DNA of 47,345 nt, taken from SVQP01 sp045603085 (lineage in GTDB: Bacteria; Bacillota; Clostridia; Oscillospirales; CAG-272). The translations under genes were made by a program, and so were the position numbers. The notes beneath the pieces were generated by a model. That model worked only from the letters and a program-made list of their open reading frames with translations, did not search any database and was not told where the DNA came from. Positions 26,105 to 34,144 of the stretch are shown one piece after another; position 1 is the first letter of the stretch; every line of letters begins with the position of its first letter. Location of the stretch: the NCBI GenBank assembly GCA_045603085.1, contig JAZULL010000123.1:1-47345 (forward strand). The letters are read 5' to 3'.

Positions 26105-27936
26105 CAGAGCAGCTCCAGAAGCGAGAAGCTCTTGGAGAGAAAGTCCTCCATCTCGTCGGCACTGAGCTTGCGGTGGGCAAGCAGGGAAAGCGTCCAGATC
26201 TGACTTGCCAGAAGGCGCGCTTTATCGGGATCTGTGGTAAGCAGGGAGAGCAGCTTGCCATATAGCGGGGAAGCGGTGTTGAGCACCAGCGTATATTCCA
26301 GCGGATACTCCATCGGACCTGCACCCGAGCTCATGGCATACATGCGCATCATCTCTGCCATTCTCATAGATTCCTCGGAAACGTTGAGCAGGGCGGGCAC
26401 GGACGCGGATTTGAGCGGCTGGAAGCTGATAGCCAGATGCTCACGGCCACTCACGCTCTTGAATAGCTCGCCAAGTTCGGGCTGCTCGGTGATCTCACCG
26501 TCGCCCTTGAGCGCGTCTGCCACGTCGGAGTCAATTCTCTTGAACTTGACGTCGTCACGGTAGCTCTCCAGGGCGGACATAAACTGCGTATCCAGCGTCT
26601 TGTCGAATACGGCAACAGACATGCCCTGATCGGAAAACATCGAAATATACTGTGCTTGCAAGGCCTTGTCAGTGGCGTAATAGATCACACCCTCGTGCTT
26701 TTCCTTGGCGTTTTCCAGATACTGATCCAGCGTCACGTAGGTGCCGTCGGTCAGTGCGAGCAGCAGGCTGCCCTTGACTCGCTCGTAGAACTTACGGTCG
26801 CGGATGCAGGCGTATTCCACAAAGATGCGGATATCGTTCCAGATCTGCTCGTATCTTTCGCGTTCAAGATTGCAAAGAGAATTCAGCTTGTCCGCAACCT
26901 TTTTGACGATGTGCGCGCCTACCTTTGTAACGTAGGTGTTATTCTGCAGATAGCTGCGCGAAACGTTTAGCGGCAGCTCGGGGCAATCCAACACGCCGCG
27001 AAGCATGAGCAGATATTCGGGAATGACCTCCTTGATGTTGTCAGCAACAAACACCTGATTGTAATACAGCTTGACCTGTCCCTCAATCGATTCATATTCG
27101 CTCGAGATCTTGGGGAAATACAGAATACCCTTAAAATTCAGGGGATAATCCGCATTGATGTGAATATGGAACAAGGGCTCCTTGAAGTCGGTAAATACCT
27201 TGTTGTAAAAATCCTTATACTGTTCGTCGGTGCAATCCGAGGGATTGGACTGCCAGAGAGGAGTCGTGTCGTTGATGGGGGACGCATTCTCGTTTTCCTC
27301 GTTTGCATCCTCGAAATAGATCTCCACGGGCATAAACGAGCAGTATTTGCGGAGCATGCCGGAAAGTTTTACCTTATCAAGGTATTCACGTTCCTCATCG
27401 GTAATATGCATGATTACCATGGTGCCGCGATCCTGCTTGTCCGAGGGCTCGGTGCTGTAATTACCAAGCTCATCGCACACCCAATGCACGGCAGGTGCAT
27501 CGGTATAGGACTTGGTGTAGATTTCCACGCTGTCCGAAACCATGAAGGCGGAGTAGAAGCCCAGACCGAAATGACCGATAATGCCGGTCGAGCCGCCCTC
27601 ACCCTCGTATTTCTGAATGAAATCAAAGGCTCCCGAGAGCGCAATATTACAAATGTAGGTTTCCAGCTCCTGGGCGCTCATGCCAATTCCGTTGTCACTT
27701 ACGCTGATGGTTTTTGCATCGGTGTCCAGAGATACGGTAATGCGGTAGTCACAATCGTCCTGGGGAATCTGCCCAAGCGATTGCAGTCTTTTGTATTTGG
27801 TTACTGCGTCGGTTGCGTTGGAAACGATCTCGCGCAGAAAAATATCCTTTTCGGAATAAAGCCACTTTTTGATGATGGGGAAGATATGCTCGGTATCAAC
27901 CGAGATACCGCCCTTTTTTACGTTGTCATGATTCAT
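26104..27936 (-). CDS. htpG: Molecular chaperone HtpG (Hsp90)
   Basis: A 610-aa cytosolic Hsp90. The N-terminal GHKL ATPase is clear: LREIVSNATDAVTKYK (ATP-binding Glu36 and Asn40), VSDNGIGMS and GHFGLGFYSAFM. The middle domain (GVLDCPELPLNVSRSYLQNN with the catalytic Arg region) and a C-terminal dimerisation segment follow. The length is close to the 610-640 aa norm. AGAGGT lies 6 nt before the ATG. It is second in a five-gene unit, 12 nt after the AI-2E permease gene, and overlaps the next start. No CIRCE or CtsR operator is visible at the unit's promoter. Confidence 0.95.
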   Translation of the reverse strand: MNHDNVKKGGISVDTEHIFPIIKKWLYSEKDIFLREIVSNATDAVTKYKRLQSLGQIPQDDCDYRITVSLDTDAKTISVSDNGIGMSAQELETYICNIALSGAFDFIQKYEGEGGSTGIIGHFGLGFYSAFMVSDSVEIYTKSYTDAPAVHWVCDELGNYSTEPSDKQDRGTMVIMHITDEEREYLDKVKLSGMLRKYCSFMPVEIYFEDANEENENASPINDTTPLWQSNPSDCTDEQYKDFYNKVFTDFKEPLFHIHINADYPLNFKGILYFPKISSEYESIEGQVKLYYNQVFVADNIKEVIPEYLLMLRGVLDCPELPLNVSRSYLQNNTYVTKVGAHIVKKVADKLNSLCNLERERYEQIWNDIRIFVEYACIRDRKFYERVKGSLLLALTDGTYVTLDQYLENAKEKHEGVIYYATDKALQAQYISMFSDQGMSVAVFDKTLDTQFMSALESYRDDVKFKRIDSDVADALKGDGEITEQPELGELFKSVSGREHLAISFQPLKSASVPALLNVSEESMRMAEMMRMYAMSSGAGPMEYPLEYTLVLNTASPLYGKLLSLLTTDPDKARLLASQIWTLSLLAHRKLSADEMEDFLSKSFSLLELL

Positions 27937-27948
27937 GTGATATACCTC

Positions 27949-29520
27949 TTATTCTTGGTTGTCTGTGGTTTGATCGATCAGCTCATCTGTTTCTTGGTCC
28001 TCGAGCTCGTCCATGTCATTGTATCCTTCCGTGATAACGGGATCGTGACCGGTGAGATCGGCGTTATCGGGTTGCTCGGAAACGTCGGTGCTGACAGACT
28101 CGGCAGAAATTTTCTCGGCTTGTCTGATCTGCTTGCGGAGCTTTCTCTTTTCTCTGCGTTTATCCAGCCATTTTTTTATCGGGCTGTGTTCATAATAGTA
28201 GGTCAGCTTTCTGTTTTTGTAGTGCTCGGCAAAGTCGATCTCGTCCTCGTTATCCACCCCTCGGTAGTATTCCGCGGTATCGGTGGGCAGACCCTTTTTC
28301 TTGAGTCTGTATTCAAGGAACATTTTTCCAAGCTCAACCATAACGGCAAACAGCGGAACGGAAATGATCAGCGCGATGGGATTGCCCTGGAAGATGGTGC
28401 CCATGACAACGATCGAGATCAGAACGCACAGTGCGCTGACGCCCATGTGCTCTCCAAGGATCTTGGGGCTGATGATATTGCCCTCAAGCTGCTGGATGAG
28501 AAGTACGAGAATGACGTACAAGAGGAACTTGGAGGGGTTGGTGATCAGTATGATAAATCCGCCGGGAACCGCACCGATCAGCGGACCGACCACGGGGATG
28601 ATATCCGTGACACCGATCAGCGCTGCGATCAGCACGTAGTATTCGGAAATATTGAAAATTCTGAAGGTGATCAGACACAGCACAAAGATGATCAGCGCGT
28701 CAAGCAGCTTGCCCTCAATGTAGCTGCCGAAGGACTCGTTGATGATGCGGAGAACGTTGTTGATGAACTTGTTCTGGTCGTAGGTAAACAAAGCCTTGCG
28801 CATTTTCTTGATCTGAGCAAGTCTGGTTTCCTTGGTAGCCAGCAGATGAACAGCGATCAGAATGCTGAAGAACGCTTCAATGATGAAGACGTAGACCTTG
28901 TTGATCAGCGTGCCGGTGTAGGGGAACAGCTTTTCAAACAGCGTTTTGAGCGCAGACGAGGAGTTTTCGTCAAAGAACTCCATGATCTGCTGCAAAAGGC
29001 TCTTGGAGGAGTCGAACACCGAGGTGACTGCATTGTAGACGGCCGTCTTGATCTCTTCAACACTGATGTATTCGCCGGTTTCGTCGGGAGTTATGCCTGC
29101 CAGCTTTTCAAGAAATGCGATTCCTTGATTAACAAGCGTGATGACCTCTTCAAGGTAGGCGTCATAATTTGCAATCAGATGCTGAATACTGCGGATCAAC
29201 TCGGGAACCAGCAATCCGATAAAGACGGCGATGCCCGCAAGAACGATCAACGCGGTCATAATCAGCGAGAATGCACGGCGAAGTCCCGGTATTTTGATTT
29301 TGTGGAATATGCGATTGTCAAAGAATCGCATGATGGGATTGCATAGGTATGCAATACAGAAGCCGTATACGACCGGGGCGAAAATGACCCACAGACGGCC
29401 GATAAAAGCCTTGATTGCGCCAATATTGACGATTGCATACAGAATCACACCGACGGCGGCGGTTGCCAACGCGGCGATCAGATATGCATTTCTGAATTTG
29501 TTCTTTTGCAATTGCTGCAT
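27949..29520 (-). CDS. AI-2E-family permease with a charged C-terminal extension
   Basis: A 523-aa polytopic membrane protein of the AI-2 exporter-like family (PF01594), which includes quorum-signal exporters and Na+/H+ antiporter-like members. About eight membrane helices can be traced, with family signatures in VIFAPVVYGFCIAYLCNPI and ALIGVTDIIPVVGPLIGAVP. The last 115 residues are basic, then strongly acidic (EYYRGVDNEDEIDFAEHYKN, later EDQETDELIDQTTDNQE), probably cytosolic and absent from short family members. TAGGAGAC precedes the ATG. It is first in the five-gene unit behind a long leader. The transported substrate is unknown. Confidence 0.87.
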   Translation of the reverse strand: MQQLQKNKFRNAYLIAALATAAVGVILYAIVNIGAIKAFIGRLWVIFAPVVYGFCIAYLCNPIMRFFDNRIFHKIKIPGLRRAFSLIMTALIVLAGIAVFIGLLVPELIRSIQHLIANYDAYLEEVITLVNQGIAFLEKLAGITPDETGEYISVEEIKTAVYNAVTSVFDSSKSLLQQIMEFFDENSSSALKTLFEKLFPYTGTLINKVYVFIIEAFFSILIAVHLLATKETRLAQIKKMRKALFTYDQNKFINNVLRIINESFGSYIEGKLLDALIIFVLCLITFRIFNISEYYVLIAALIGVTDIIPVVGPLIGAVPGGFIILITNPSKFLLYVILVLLIQQLEGNIISPKILGEHMGVSALCVLISIVVMGTIFQGNPIALIISVPLFAVMVELGKMFLEYRLKKKGLPTDTAEYYRGVDNEDEIDFAEHYKNRKLTYYYEHSPIKKWLDKRREKRKLRKQIRQAEKISAESVSTDVSEQPDNADLTGHDPVITEGYNDMDELEDQETDELIDQTTDNQE

Positions 29521-29668
29521 ATAGAGTCTCCTATCCTTGGAATCTTGCGAGCCAAAGCACTCCGAAAGATGCGAAAAGCATCGCTCTTGGGCAATTCGAT
29601 TCGGCTTTCGTGTGGCTTTAAGTTCGGCGCTCTTCGGCTGTAAAGGTGTGAAGGCCTAAAAGCCCTCA
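29521..29668 (-). promoter_or_regulatory. Structured 148-nt 5' leader of the AI-2E/htpG unit
   Basis: Between the predicted transcription start and the ATG. The RNA would carry an 8-bp hairpin at its 5' end (29648-29655 with 29662-29669, one G-U pair), three GCCGAA motifs in the middle, and a GATGC/GCATC hairpin with loop GAAAA (29568-29582). It does not match a riboswitch class that I can name. The rest of the 29521-29832 gap holds the two divergent promoters and no gene. Confidence 0.45.
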
Positions 29669-29674
29669 CATTAA

Positions 29675-29703
29675 ATTATATAACGAATTTGCATTTTCGT
29701 CAA
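29675..29703 (-). promoter_or_regulatory. Promoter of the AI-2E/htpG unit
   Basis: Minus strand: TTGACG (29698-29703), 17-nt spacer, TATAAT (29675-29680). Confidence 0.85.
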
Positions 29704-29776
29704 GAGATTATATCTAAGTTCGAAGTCACTCGGACGAATATTTTCGGCTTGTTCACACTTTGCGCAGGCTCGGGAC

Positions 29777-29805
29777 TTGCCAAAGCGCAGACTGTGTGTT
29801 ATAAT
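29777..29805 (+). promoter_or_regulatory. Promoter of ispE
   Basis: TTGCCA at 29777-29782, 17-nt spacer, TATAAT at 29800-29805, 27 nt before the ATG. Confidence 0.75.
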
Positions 29806-29832
29806 GAGAAAAATACCGAAAGGAAGTGTGCC

Positions 29833-30699
29833 ATGCAGACAAAGGCCTTTGCAAAAATCAATTTGTATCTCAACGTAATAGGCAAAAGAAACGACGGATA
29901 TCATGATATCGTCAGCATTATGCAAACTGTGGATCTTTGTGACACAGTAACGGTTAGCGTCGATAAGAATGTACCGGCAGGTGTGTTGCTGAGATGTGAC
30001 GCAGGTCTTCCTTGCGACCAAAGAAACCTTGCTTACCGCGCTGCGATGGCTTATTTCGGCGGTGAGATTCCTTGCAGAATCGAGATAACCGTGCAAAAGA
30101 ATATTCCGCAAGAGGCGGGACTGGCAGGAGGCAGCGCAGATTGTGCCGCAGTGCTCAGATTACTGAATGCACAGTTTAAGAAATACGACGAGCAGGAGAT
30201 GCTCGCACTTGGGGCAAGCCTCGGCGCAGACGTGCCATTTTGCATCGTAGGTGGCACAAAAATCACAAGAGGAATCGGTGAGAGGATGGAGCCTTGTCCG
30301 CCTATGCCTGATTGCTTTACGGTGATCGCACGCGGTGGCCCGGGCGTTTCCACTCCGACGGCTTACAAAGCGCTTGACGGTCTGTACGGTGACTTTGCAA
30401 AGCAGAAAAACGAGTCCGAGCAGGATCTTCAAAATATTCTGCAGGCCATGCAGGCTGCTGATCTGAACGATACTTGCGCATGTATGTATAACGTGTTTGA
30501 ATCGGTCGTGCTGCCCGAGCATAAGGTGGCGACAGAGCTCAAAACGATCATGAAAAGCGGCGGCGCCACAGGCGTCTTGATGAGCGGAAGCGGTCCGAGC
30601 ATCGTGGGTGTTTTCGATAACGAGCAAAAGGCTATCGGGGTGAAAAACACCATATTACAAAAGGGAATAGCCGCATTCATCGCAAGACCTGTTAATTGA
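29833..30699 (+). CDS. ispE: 4-diphosphocytidyl-2-C-methyl-D-erythritol kinase
   Basis: A 288-aa GHMP kinase of the MEP isoprenoid pathway, phosphorylating CDP-methylerythritol with ATP. Motifs: AFAKINLYLNVIGKRNDGYHDI at the N-terminus (GHMP motif 1, substrate Lys), the ATP loop IPQEAGLAGGSADCAAVL, LGADVPFCIVGG and the C-terminal GVLMSGSGPSIVGVF (motif 3). AAAGGAAG precedes the ATG at 29833. It is monocistronic between its own promoter and a strong hairpin. Together with ispA in this window it shows that the cell uses the MEP route. Confidence 0.94.
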   Translation: MQTKAFAKINLYLNVIGKRNDGYHDIVSIMQTVDLCDTVTVSVDKNVPAGVLLRCDAGLPCDQRNLAYRAAMAYFGGEIPCRIEITVQKNIPQEAGLAGGSADCAAVLRLLNAQFKKYDEQEMLALGASLGADVPFCIVGGTKITRGIGERMEPCPPMPDCFTVIARGGPGVSTPTAYKALDGLYGDFAKQKNESEQDLQNILQAMQAADLNDTCACMYNVFESVVLPEHKVATELKTIMKSGGATGVLMSGSGPSIVGVFDNEQKAIGVKNTILQKGIAAFIARPVN

Positions 30700-30701
30700 T
30701 A

Positions 30702-30738
30702 AAAAACGGAGGAATCCACCGTGGATTCCTCCGTTTTT
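30702..30738. terminator. Bidirectional terminator after ispE
   Basis: A 17-bp stem, AAAAACGGAGGAATCCA paired with TGGATTCCTCCGTTTTT, around a three-base loop. Strong A and T tracts allow it to stop both ispE and the convergent minus-strand DUF4358 gene. Confidence 0.9.
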
Positions 30739-30750
30739 CTGTTGATCAGC

Positions 30751-31251
30751 TTATTCCTTGAGCAAATCCTCGGCAGCACTCTTGACAGCCGCTGTATCGT
30801 TTTCCGAGAGTATGGTATATATCACGTAATTGCCGCAAACAAAGACCTCTGCATTCTCCAGCTTGACTGTTTCCGCAGGATCATAGGTTTGCAGATAGAC
30901 CTCAAGCTTGAGCTGCATATATTGCACGTATTCTTCAACCGCCTTCTTGACTGCGTTGACGTCCTGACCGGATTTTACGTGGAACACGCCGAATTCATCC
31001 ACGGTGACTGTGGATTTGGAAGCGTAAATATACCAGTCTGAAACCGAGCTCTCAACCGTACCGGCACTCGGGAACTCCAAGGAAACGTAATCGCTGTCGG
31101 TAGAATCACAGCCGCCGTCAATGCTGACGGAACCAAGCATTTTGTCCGCGACCTCCTTTGAGGTGGCGTCGTCGCGGTAGGATACGTTACAGGCACTCAG
31201 GCAGAGCGCCAGAGAGAGGATGAGCAGGGAAATGGTAATCAGTTTTTTCAT
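30751..31251 (-). CDS. DUF4358 lipoprotein
   Basis: A 166-aa lipoprotein with signal peptide MKKLITISLLILSLALC and lipobox L18-S-A-C21. The mature part matches the DUF4358 pattern common in Clostridia: a short helix (SKEVADKMLGSVS), a strand with DWYIYASKSTVTVDEFGVFHV, a helical VKKAVEEYVQYMQLKLEVYL, and a final strand FVCGNYVIYTILSENDTAAV. Function is unknown; extracytoplasmic. It is third and last in a minus-strand unit with the SGNH hydrolase and a small membrane protein. AAGGAGAACGACA precedes the ATG. Confidence 0.85.
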   Translation of the reverse strand: MKKLITISLLILSLALCLSACNVSYRDDATSKEVADKMLGSVSIDGGCDSTDSDYVSLEFPSAGTVESSVSDWYIYASKSTVTVDEFGVFHVKSGQDVNAVKKAVEEYVQYMQLKLEVYLQTYDPAETVKLENAEVFVCGNYVIYTILSENDTAAVKSAAEDLLKE

Positions 31252-31266
31252 TGTCGTTCTCCTTGT

Positions 31267-32100
31267 TTATTCGGTGTATCCGTGTGTACGGATATATTGC
31301 AGAATGGCTCGATAAGCATCTGCGGTCATGTGAATGCCGTCACCGGCATTGTAGCTTTCGATCATTGTGCCGCCGCTGTTTTTCAGTATACTCGCGGTAT
31401 CCAGATATTTACAGCCCTTGTCCTTTGCAAGCTGCATGACCCATGTGTTCGCAATATCAATGTTCGCATTGCAAAGCTTTCCGCCCTTTTGATCATAGGA
31501 GGCTGTTACGGGGAAAATCGATTGCAAGATTATTTTTGTTTCGGGGCTTGCTTGTACGATCACGTCGATGAGCTTGCCGTAATAAGCCTTGAACTGGGCT
31601 TCGGTAGAATAAGCAATACCGTTTACGCCAAGAGTGATGATAATATACTTGGGCTTTTCATCGGTTACGGCTTGCGCGATGGTCTTGGCCTTGCCGTCCA
31701 ACGGGTGATAGATGGTGGTTTTGTGGATCATGCCATCCAACATTAAGGTGCCGGAGGGATCGCCCTTTTCGTCAACACCCGACCACACCTGCTTTGTTTC
31801 CTTTCCGCCGCTGAGAACGGCACGGTTGATCATGTGATAGGTGGTTGAGTCACCAAGGAAAATAATGCTGTCGATATAATCCTGCCCCATATCGTCGGTC
31901 AGCTCAAGTACAACGCCGTCGGGAACGGTGCCCGCCGGTGTGTCGTCGGTTTGCTGTTCATCGGGCGTGGCGGGTTGCGTTTGAGGATCCTTATTGCCCG
32001 CAAACAGTGAAACGATGCCCCATGTGCCCAGAAGCAAGATATTGAGAAGTAGCAGGACAGCTATGATGATGACAAGTATTTTGATAATCGAATCTTTCAT
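31267..32100 (-). CDS. Membrane-anchored SGNH/GDSL hydrolase
   Basis: A 277-aa protein: N-terminal membrane helix (about 5-34), a Thr/Pro/Asp tether (about 37-62), then an SGNH hydrolase with the nucleophile in G83-D-S85-T-T, the oxyanion GVN (158-160) and the C-terminal DGIHMTADAYR carrying Asp and His of the triad. The family de-esterifies acylated glycans or lipids; peptidoglycan or exopolysaccharide O-acetyl groups are plausible targets. Its start overlaps the stop of the upstream membrane-protein gene (ATGA), so the two are coupled. The DUF4358 gene follows after 15 nt. Confidence 0.87.
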   Translation of the reverse strand: MKDSIIKILVIIIAVLLLLNILLLGTWGIVSLFAGNKDPQTQPATPDEQQTDDTPAGTVPDGVVLELTDDMGQDYIDSIIFLGDSTTYHMINRAVLSGGKETKQVWSGVDEKGDPSGTLMLDGMIHKTTIYHPLDGKAKTIAQAVTDEKPKYIIITLGVNGIAYSTEAQFKAYYGKLIDVIVQASPETKIILQSIFPVTASYDQKGGKLCNANIDIANTWVMQLAKDKGCKYLDTASILKNSGGTMIESYNAGDGIHMTADAYRAILQYIRTHGYTE

Positions 32101-32558
32101 TTCTTATGATTTCTCCGTTCTTTTGAAGGGATAGCGCCGGATCTGTTTTGTTCAAACGCGATGCGCTCGCGTCTTTTCTGCAGAGCGTTGCGGATCAGCA
32201 GAAAGGCAGCCATGCATAAGGTATAAGCAACCGCAATGACGAAAAACAGCACGGTCAGGGTCTGGTCGGAAACACCTGCGTCAACCGATTTGTATCGCAG
32301 GATAATACACAGGTAAAAACCGCCAAGTGTCAGGACGGCATGTGCGATGACGCGCCAGAGCATTTTGAATTCGGACTGCATCATGAATACGTTGGCCGCC
32401 GCAAGGCAGATACAAAGCGCAAGAATGAGAAAATATGTGGCAATGGCAAAGGCAGTCATGCCGCATATTGCACAGTACAGCATGGCCAGGGAAAAGGCCA
32501 CGGTGGCATATATACAGGTGTGTATGGTAAAGGATTTGAAAAAAGCCTTGAGATTCAT
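32097..32558 (-). CDS. Small four-helix membrane protein (DUF3021-like)
   Basis: A 153-aa integral membrane protein with four hydrophobic segments (about 15-35, 38-58, 68-90, 105-125) and a very basic C-terminal tail (RNALQKRRERIAFEQ, then ERRNHKK). The layout resembles DUF3021 proteins, but similarity cannot be checked here. The start is uncertain: ATG at 32558 gives the best N-terminus (MNLKAFFKSFTIHT), although the GGAAGGA element lies about 13 nt upstream. It is first in the unit with the SGNH hydrolase, possibly forming a membrane complex with it. Confidence 0.65.
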   Translation of the reverse strand: MNLKAFFKSFTIHTCIYATVAFSLAMLYCAICGMTAFAIATYFLILALCICLAAANVFMMQSEFKMLWRVIAHAVLTLGGFYLCIILRYKSVDAGVSDQTLTVLFFVIAVAYTLCMAAFLLIRNALQKRRERIAFEQNRSGAIPSKERRNHKK

Positions 32559-32595
32559 AAACGTGATGCAGATTCCTTCCGTTACAGATATATAT

Positions 32596-32624
32596 ACTTT
32601 ACCATAACTTATAAAAAAATGCAA
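32596..32624 (-). promoter_or_regulatory. Promoter of the SGNH/DUF4358 unit
   Basis: Minus strand: TTGCAT (32619-32624), 17-nt spacer, TAAAGT (32596-32601). Confidence 0.55.
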
Positions 32625-32703
32625 CAGCAAAAGGGAAAATTTACGAAACCTTCACACGAATATTTTCGCGATGAATATATGCAAATAAATATTCATTTCC
32701 GCC

Positions 32704-32732
32704 TTGACTTTCTATTAATAATCGTGTATAAT
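32704..32732 (+). promoter_or_regulatory. Promoter of the nusB-recN operon
   Basis: TTGACT at 32704-32709, 17-nt spacer, TATAAT at 32727-32732. No other convincing promoter is seen until argS, so one transcript of about 8 kb is likely. Confidence 0.8.
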
Positions 32733-32771
32733 TATCATAATAATGTCTAAATCGTGCGAAAGGAAACAGAT

Positions 32772-33188
32772 ATGGCACAAATGAATAGAAAACAACAAAG
32801 AGAGGCAGTATTTCATCTGCTTTTTGAAAGCGACTTCAGACGCGACGAGACTCCCGAGGATATCTTCTCGGTCTGGTGCGAGGAGAACGGCAACCCCGAA
32901 TCCGATTATATCAGAGGTGCCTTTTTCGGCGTGCATCAGAATCTCGGGCAGATCGATGCAATGATCGAGCGTCATTCCAACGGTTGGAAGGTTGCAAGAC
33001 TTGCACGCGTCAGCCGCGCCATCATCCGTCTTTGCACTTATGAGATGATGTTTGCGGACGTCCCTCGCGCCGTAGCCATCAATGAGGCAATTGAGCTGAC
33101 AAAGAAGTATGACGACGATAAGGCGCGCCCGTTTATCAACGGTGTGCTGGGCGGTATCAAGACCGAGCTTGAAGCAAATGCAGAGTAA
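32772..33188 (+). CDS. nusB: Transcription antitermination factor NusB
   Basis: A 138-aa all-helical RNA-binding protein that pairs with NusE (S10) on boxA RNA to suppress termination in rRNA operons. It shows the family N-terminus NRKQQREAVFHLLFESDF and the C-terminal pattern RAIIRLCTYEMMFADVPRAVAINEAIELTKKY. AAGGAA lies 6 nt before the ATG. It opens the ten-gene operon; the next start (33178) lies inside its 3' end, so the second gene is coupled. Confidence 0.93.
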   Translation: MAQMNRKQQREAVFHLLFESDFRRDETPEDIFSVWCEENGNPESDYIRGAFFGVHQNLGQIDAMIERHSNGWKVARLARVSRAIIRLCTYEMMFADVPRAVAINEAIELTKKYDDDKARPFINGVLGGIKTELEANAE

Positions 33189-34140
33189 ACCGATTTGTTA
33201 CGTTGGCTTTGATACCAGCAATTATACCACCTCCGCGGCAATATGTACCGAGGACGGCAGGGTGGTTGCCAATATCAAAAGTCCTTTGCCCGTGGAGGCG
33301 GGCGCTTGCGGTCTGCGGCAGAGCGATGCGGTATTTGCGCATCTGAAGAATCTGCCCGACGTTTGCGAGCAGCTCAGAGCAGCCACGGCAGATTATAGAG
33401 TAGCCGCCGTGGGCTATTCCGCATATCCGCGTGACGTGGAGGGCTCCTATATGCCATGCTTTTTGGCAGGTAAGAGTGCCGCGTCTGCCTTTGCAGCCGC
33501 ATGTGATGTCCCGCTGTATGCATTCTCTCACCAGAATGGGCATATTATGGCTGCAGCATATTCCTCGGGGCAGCTGGAACGGCTGATGGAGGGTCCTTTT
33601 GTGGCGTTCCACGTGTCGGGCGGTACAACCGAGGCCTTGTTGGTTACTCCCGAAAACGGTACGATCAGAGAGGTCACGCTTGTCGGAGAGACGGCCGACC
33701 TGAATGCGGGTCAGGCCATTGACCGCATCGGCGTTGCCATGGGACTTTCGTTCCCGTGCGGCAGAGCCATCGAGCTGCTGGCTGCCGAGGCAACCGGGAA
33801 GATTCCAAAGCCGCGCATCAGCGTCAAGGGAAGTGTTTGTAATCTCTCGGGGCTTGAAAACCTTGCACTGGGTCTTTATAACATGACGGGAAATAAACCG
33901 CTTGTCAGTGCTTATACACTTGATTTCGTGGCACAAACGCTTTCCCAGATGACAGAGAATATTTTGATGGAGCACGGCAGAATGCCGGTGCTGTATGCGG
34001 GCGGCGTGATGAGTAATTGCCGCATCCGCGAGAGACTGGAACGTAAGTTTCACGCATATTTCGGCGCGCCCGCGTTTTCCGCAGATAACGCCGCAGGCAC
34101 AAGCCTTTTGTGCCGTCAGAAGCACATGAAAGGAGAGTAA
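33178..34140 (+). CDS. Peptidase M22/TsaD-like paralog
   Basis: A 320-aa protein of the ASKHA-fold TsaD/Kae1 superfamily. It keeps the metal-binding histidines H118 and H122 (FSHQNGHIMAA), the N-terminal DTSNYTTSAA, the nucleotide-binding VSGGTTEALLV, GQAIDRIGVAMGL and a late Asp (FSADNAAGTSLL). True TsaD makes t6A tRNA together with TsaB/E; this shorter paralog sits between nusB and xseA, a position I recall for a distinct clostridial M22 group, so I do not call it TsaD. The ATG at 33178 overlaps nusB by 11 nt. Function is unknown. Confidence 0.8.
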   Translation: MQSKPICYVGFDTSNYTTSAAICTEDGRVVANIKSPLPVEAGACGLRQSDAVFAHLKNLPDVCEQLRAATADYRVAAVGYSAYPRDVEGSYMPCFLAGKSAASAFAAACDVPLYAFSHQNGHIMAAAYSSGQLERLMEGPFVAFHVSGGTTEALLVTPENGTIREVTLVGETADLNAGQAIDRIGVAMGLSFPCGRAIELLAAEATGKIPKPRISVKGSVCNLSGLENLALGLYNMTGNKPLVSAYTLDFVAQTLSQMTENILMEHGRMPVLYAGGVMSNCRIRERLERKFHAYFGAPAFSADNAAGTSLLCRQKHMKGE

Positions 34141-34144
34141 GGCT

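Noticed and set aside
27160..29346. Open frame of 728 codons on the plus strand, antisense to htpG and the AI-2E gene
   Set aside because: Both minus-strand genes are clear family members. The antisense frame spans both of them without its own promoter or ribosome site and reads as Asp/Asn/Val-rich noise, a by-product of codon bias.
29521..29668. Known riboswitch (lysine, M-box, c-di-AMP or T-box) in the AI-2E/htpG leader
   Set aside because: I compared the recalled conserved cores with the leader; the short GCCGAA motif alone is not enough and no class matched, so it is reported only as an unclassified structured leader.
33178..34140. Calling the M22-family gene tsaD
   Set aside because: It keeps the metal site but is shorter and sits in the nusB-xseA slot used by a separate clostridial paralog group; the true t6A enzyme is expected elsewhere.
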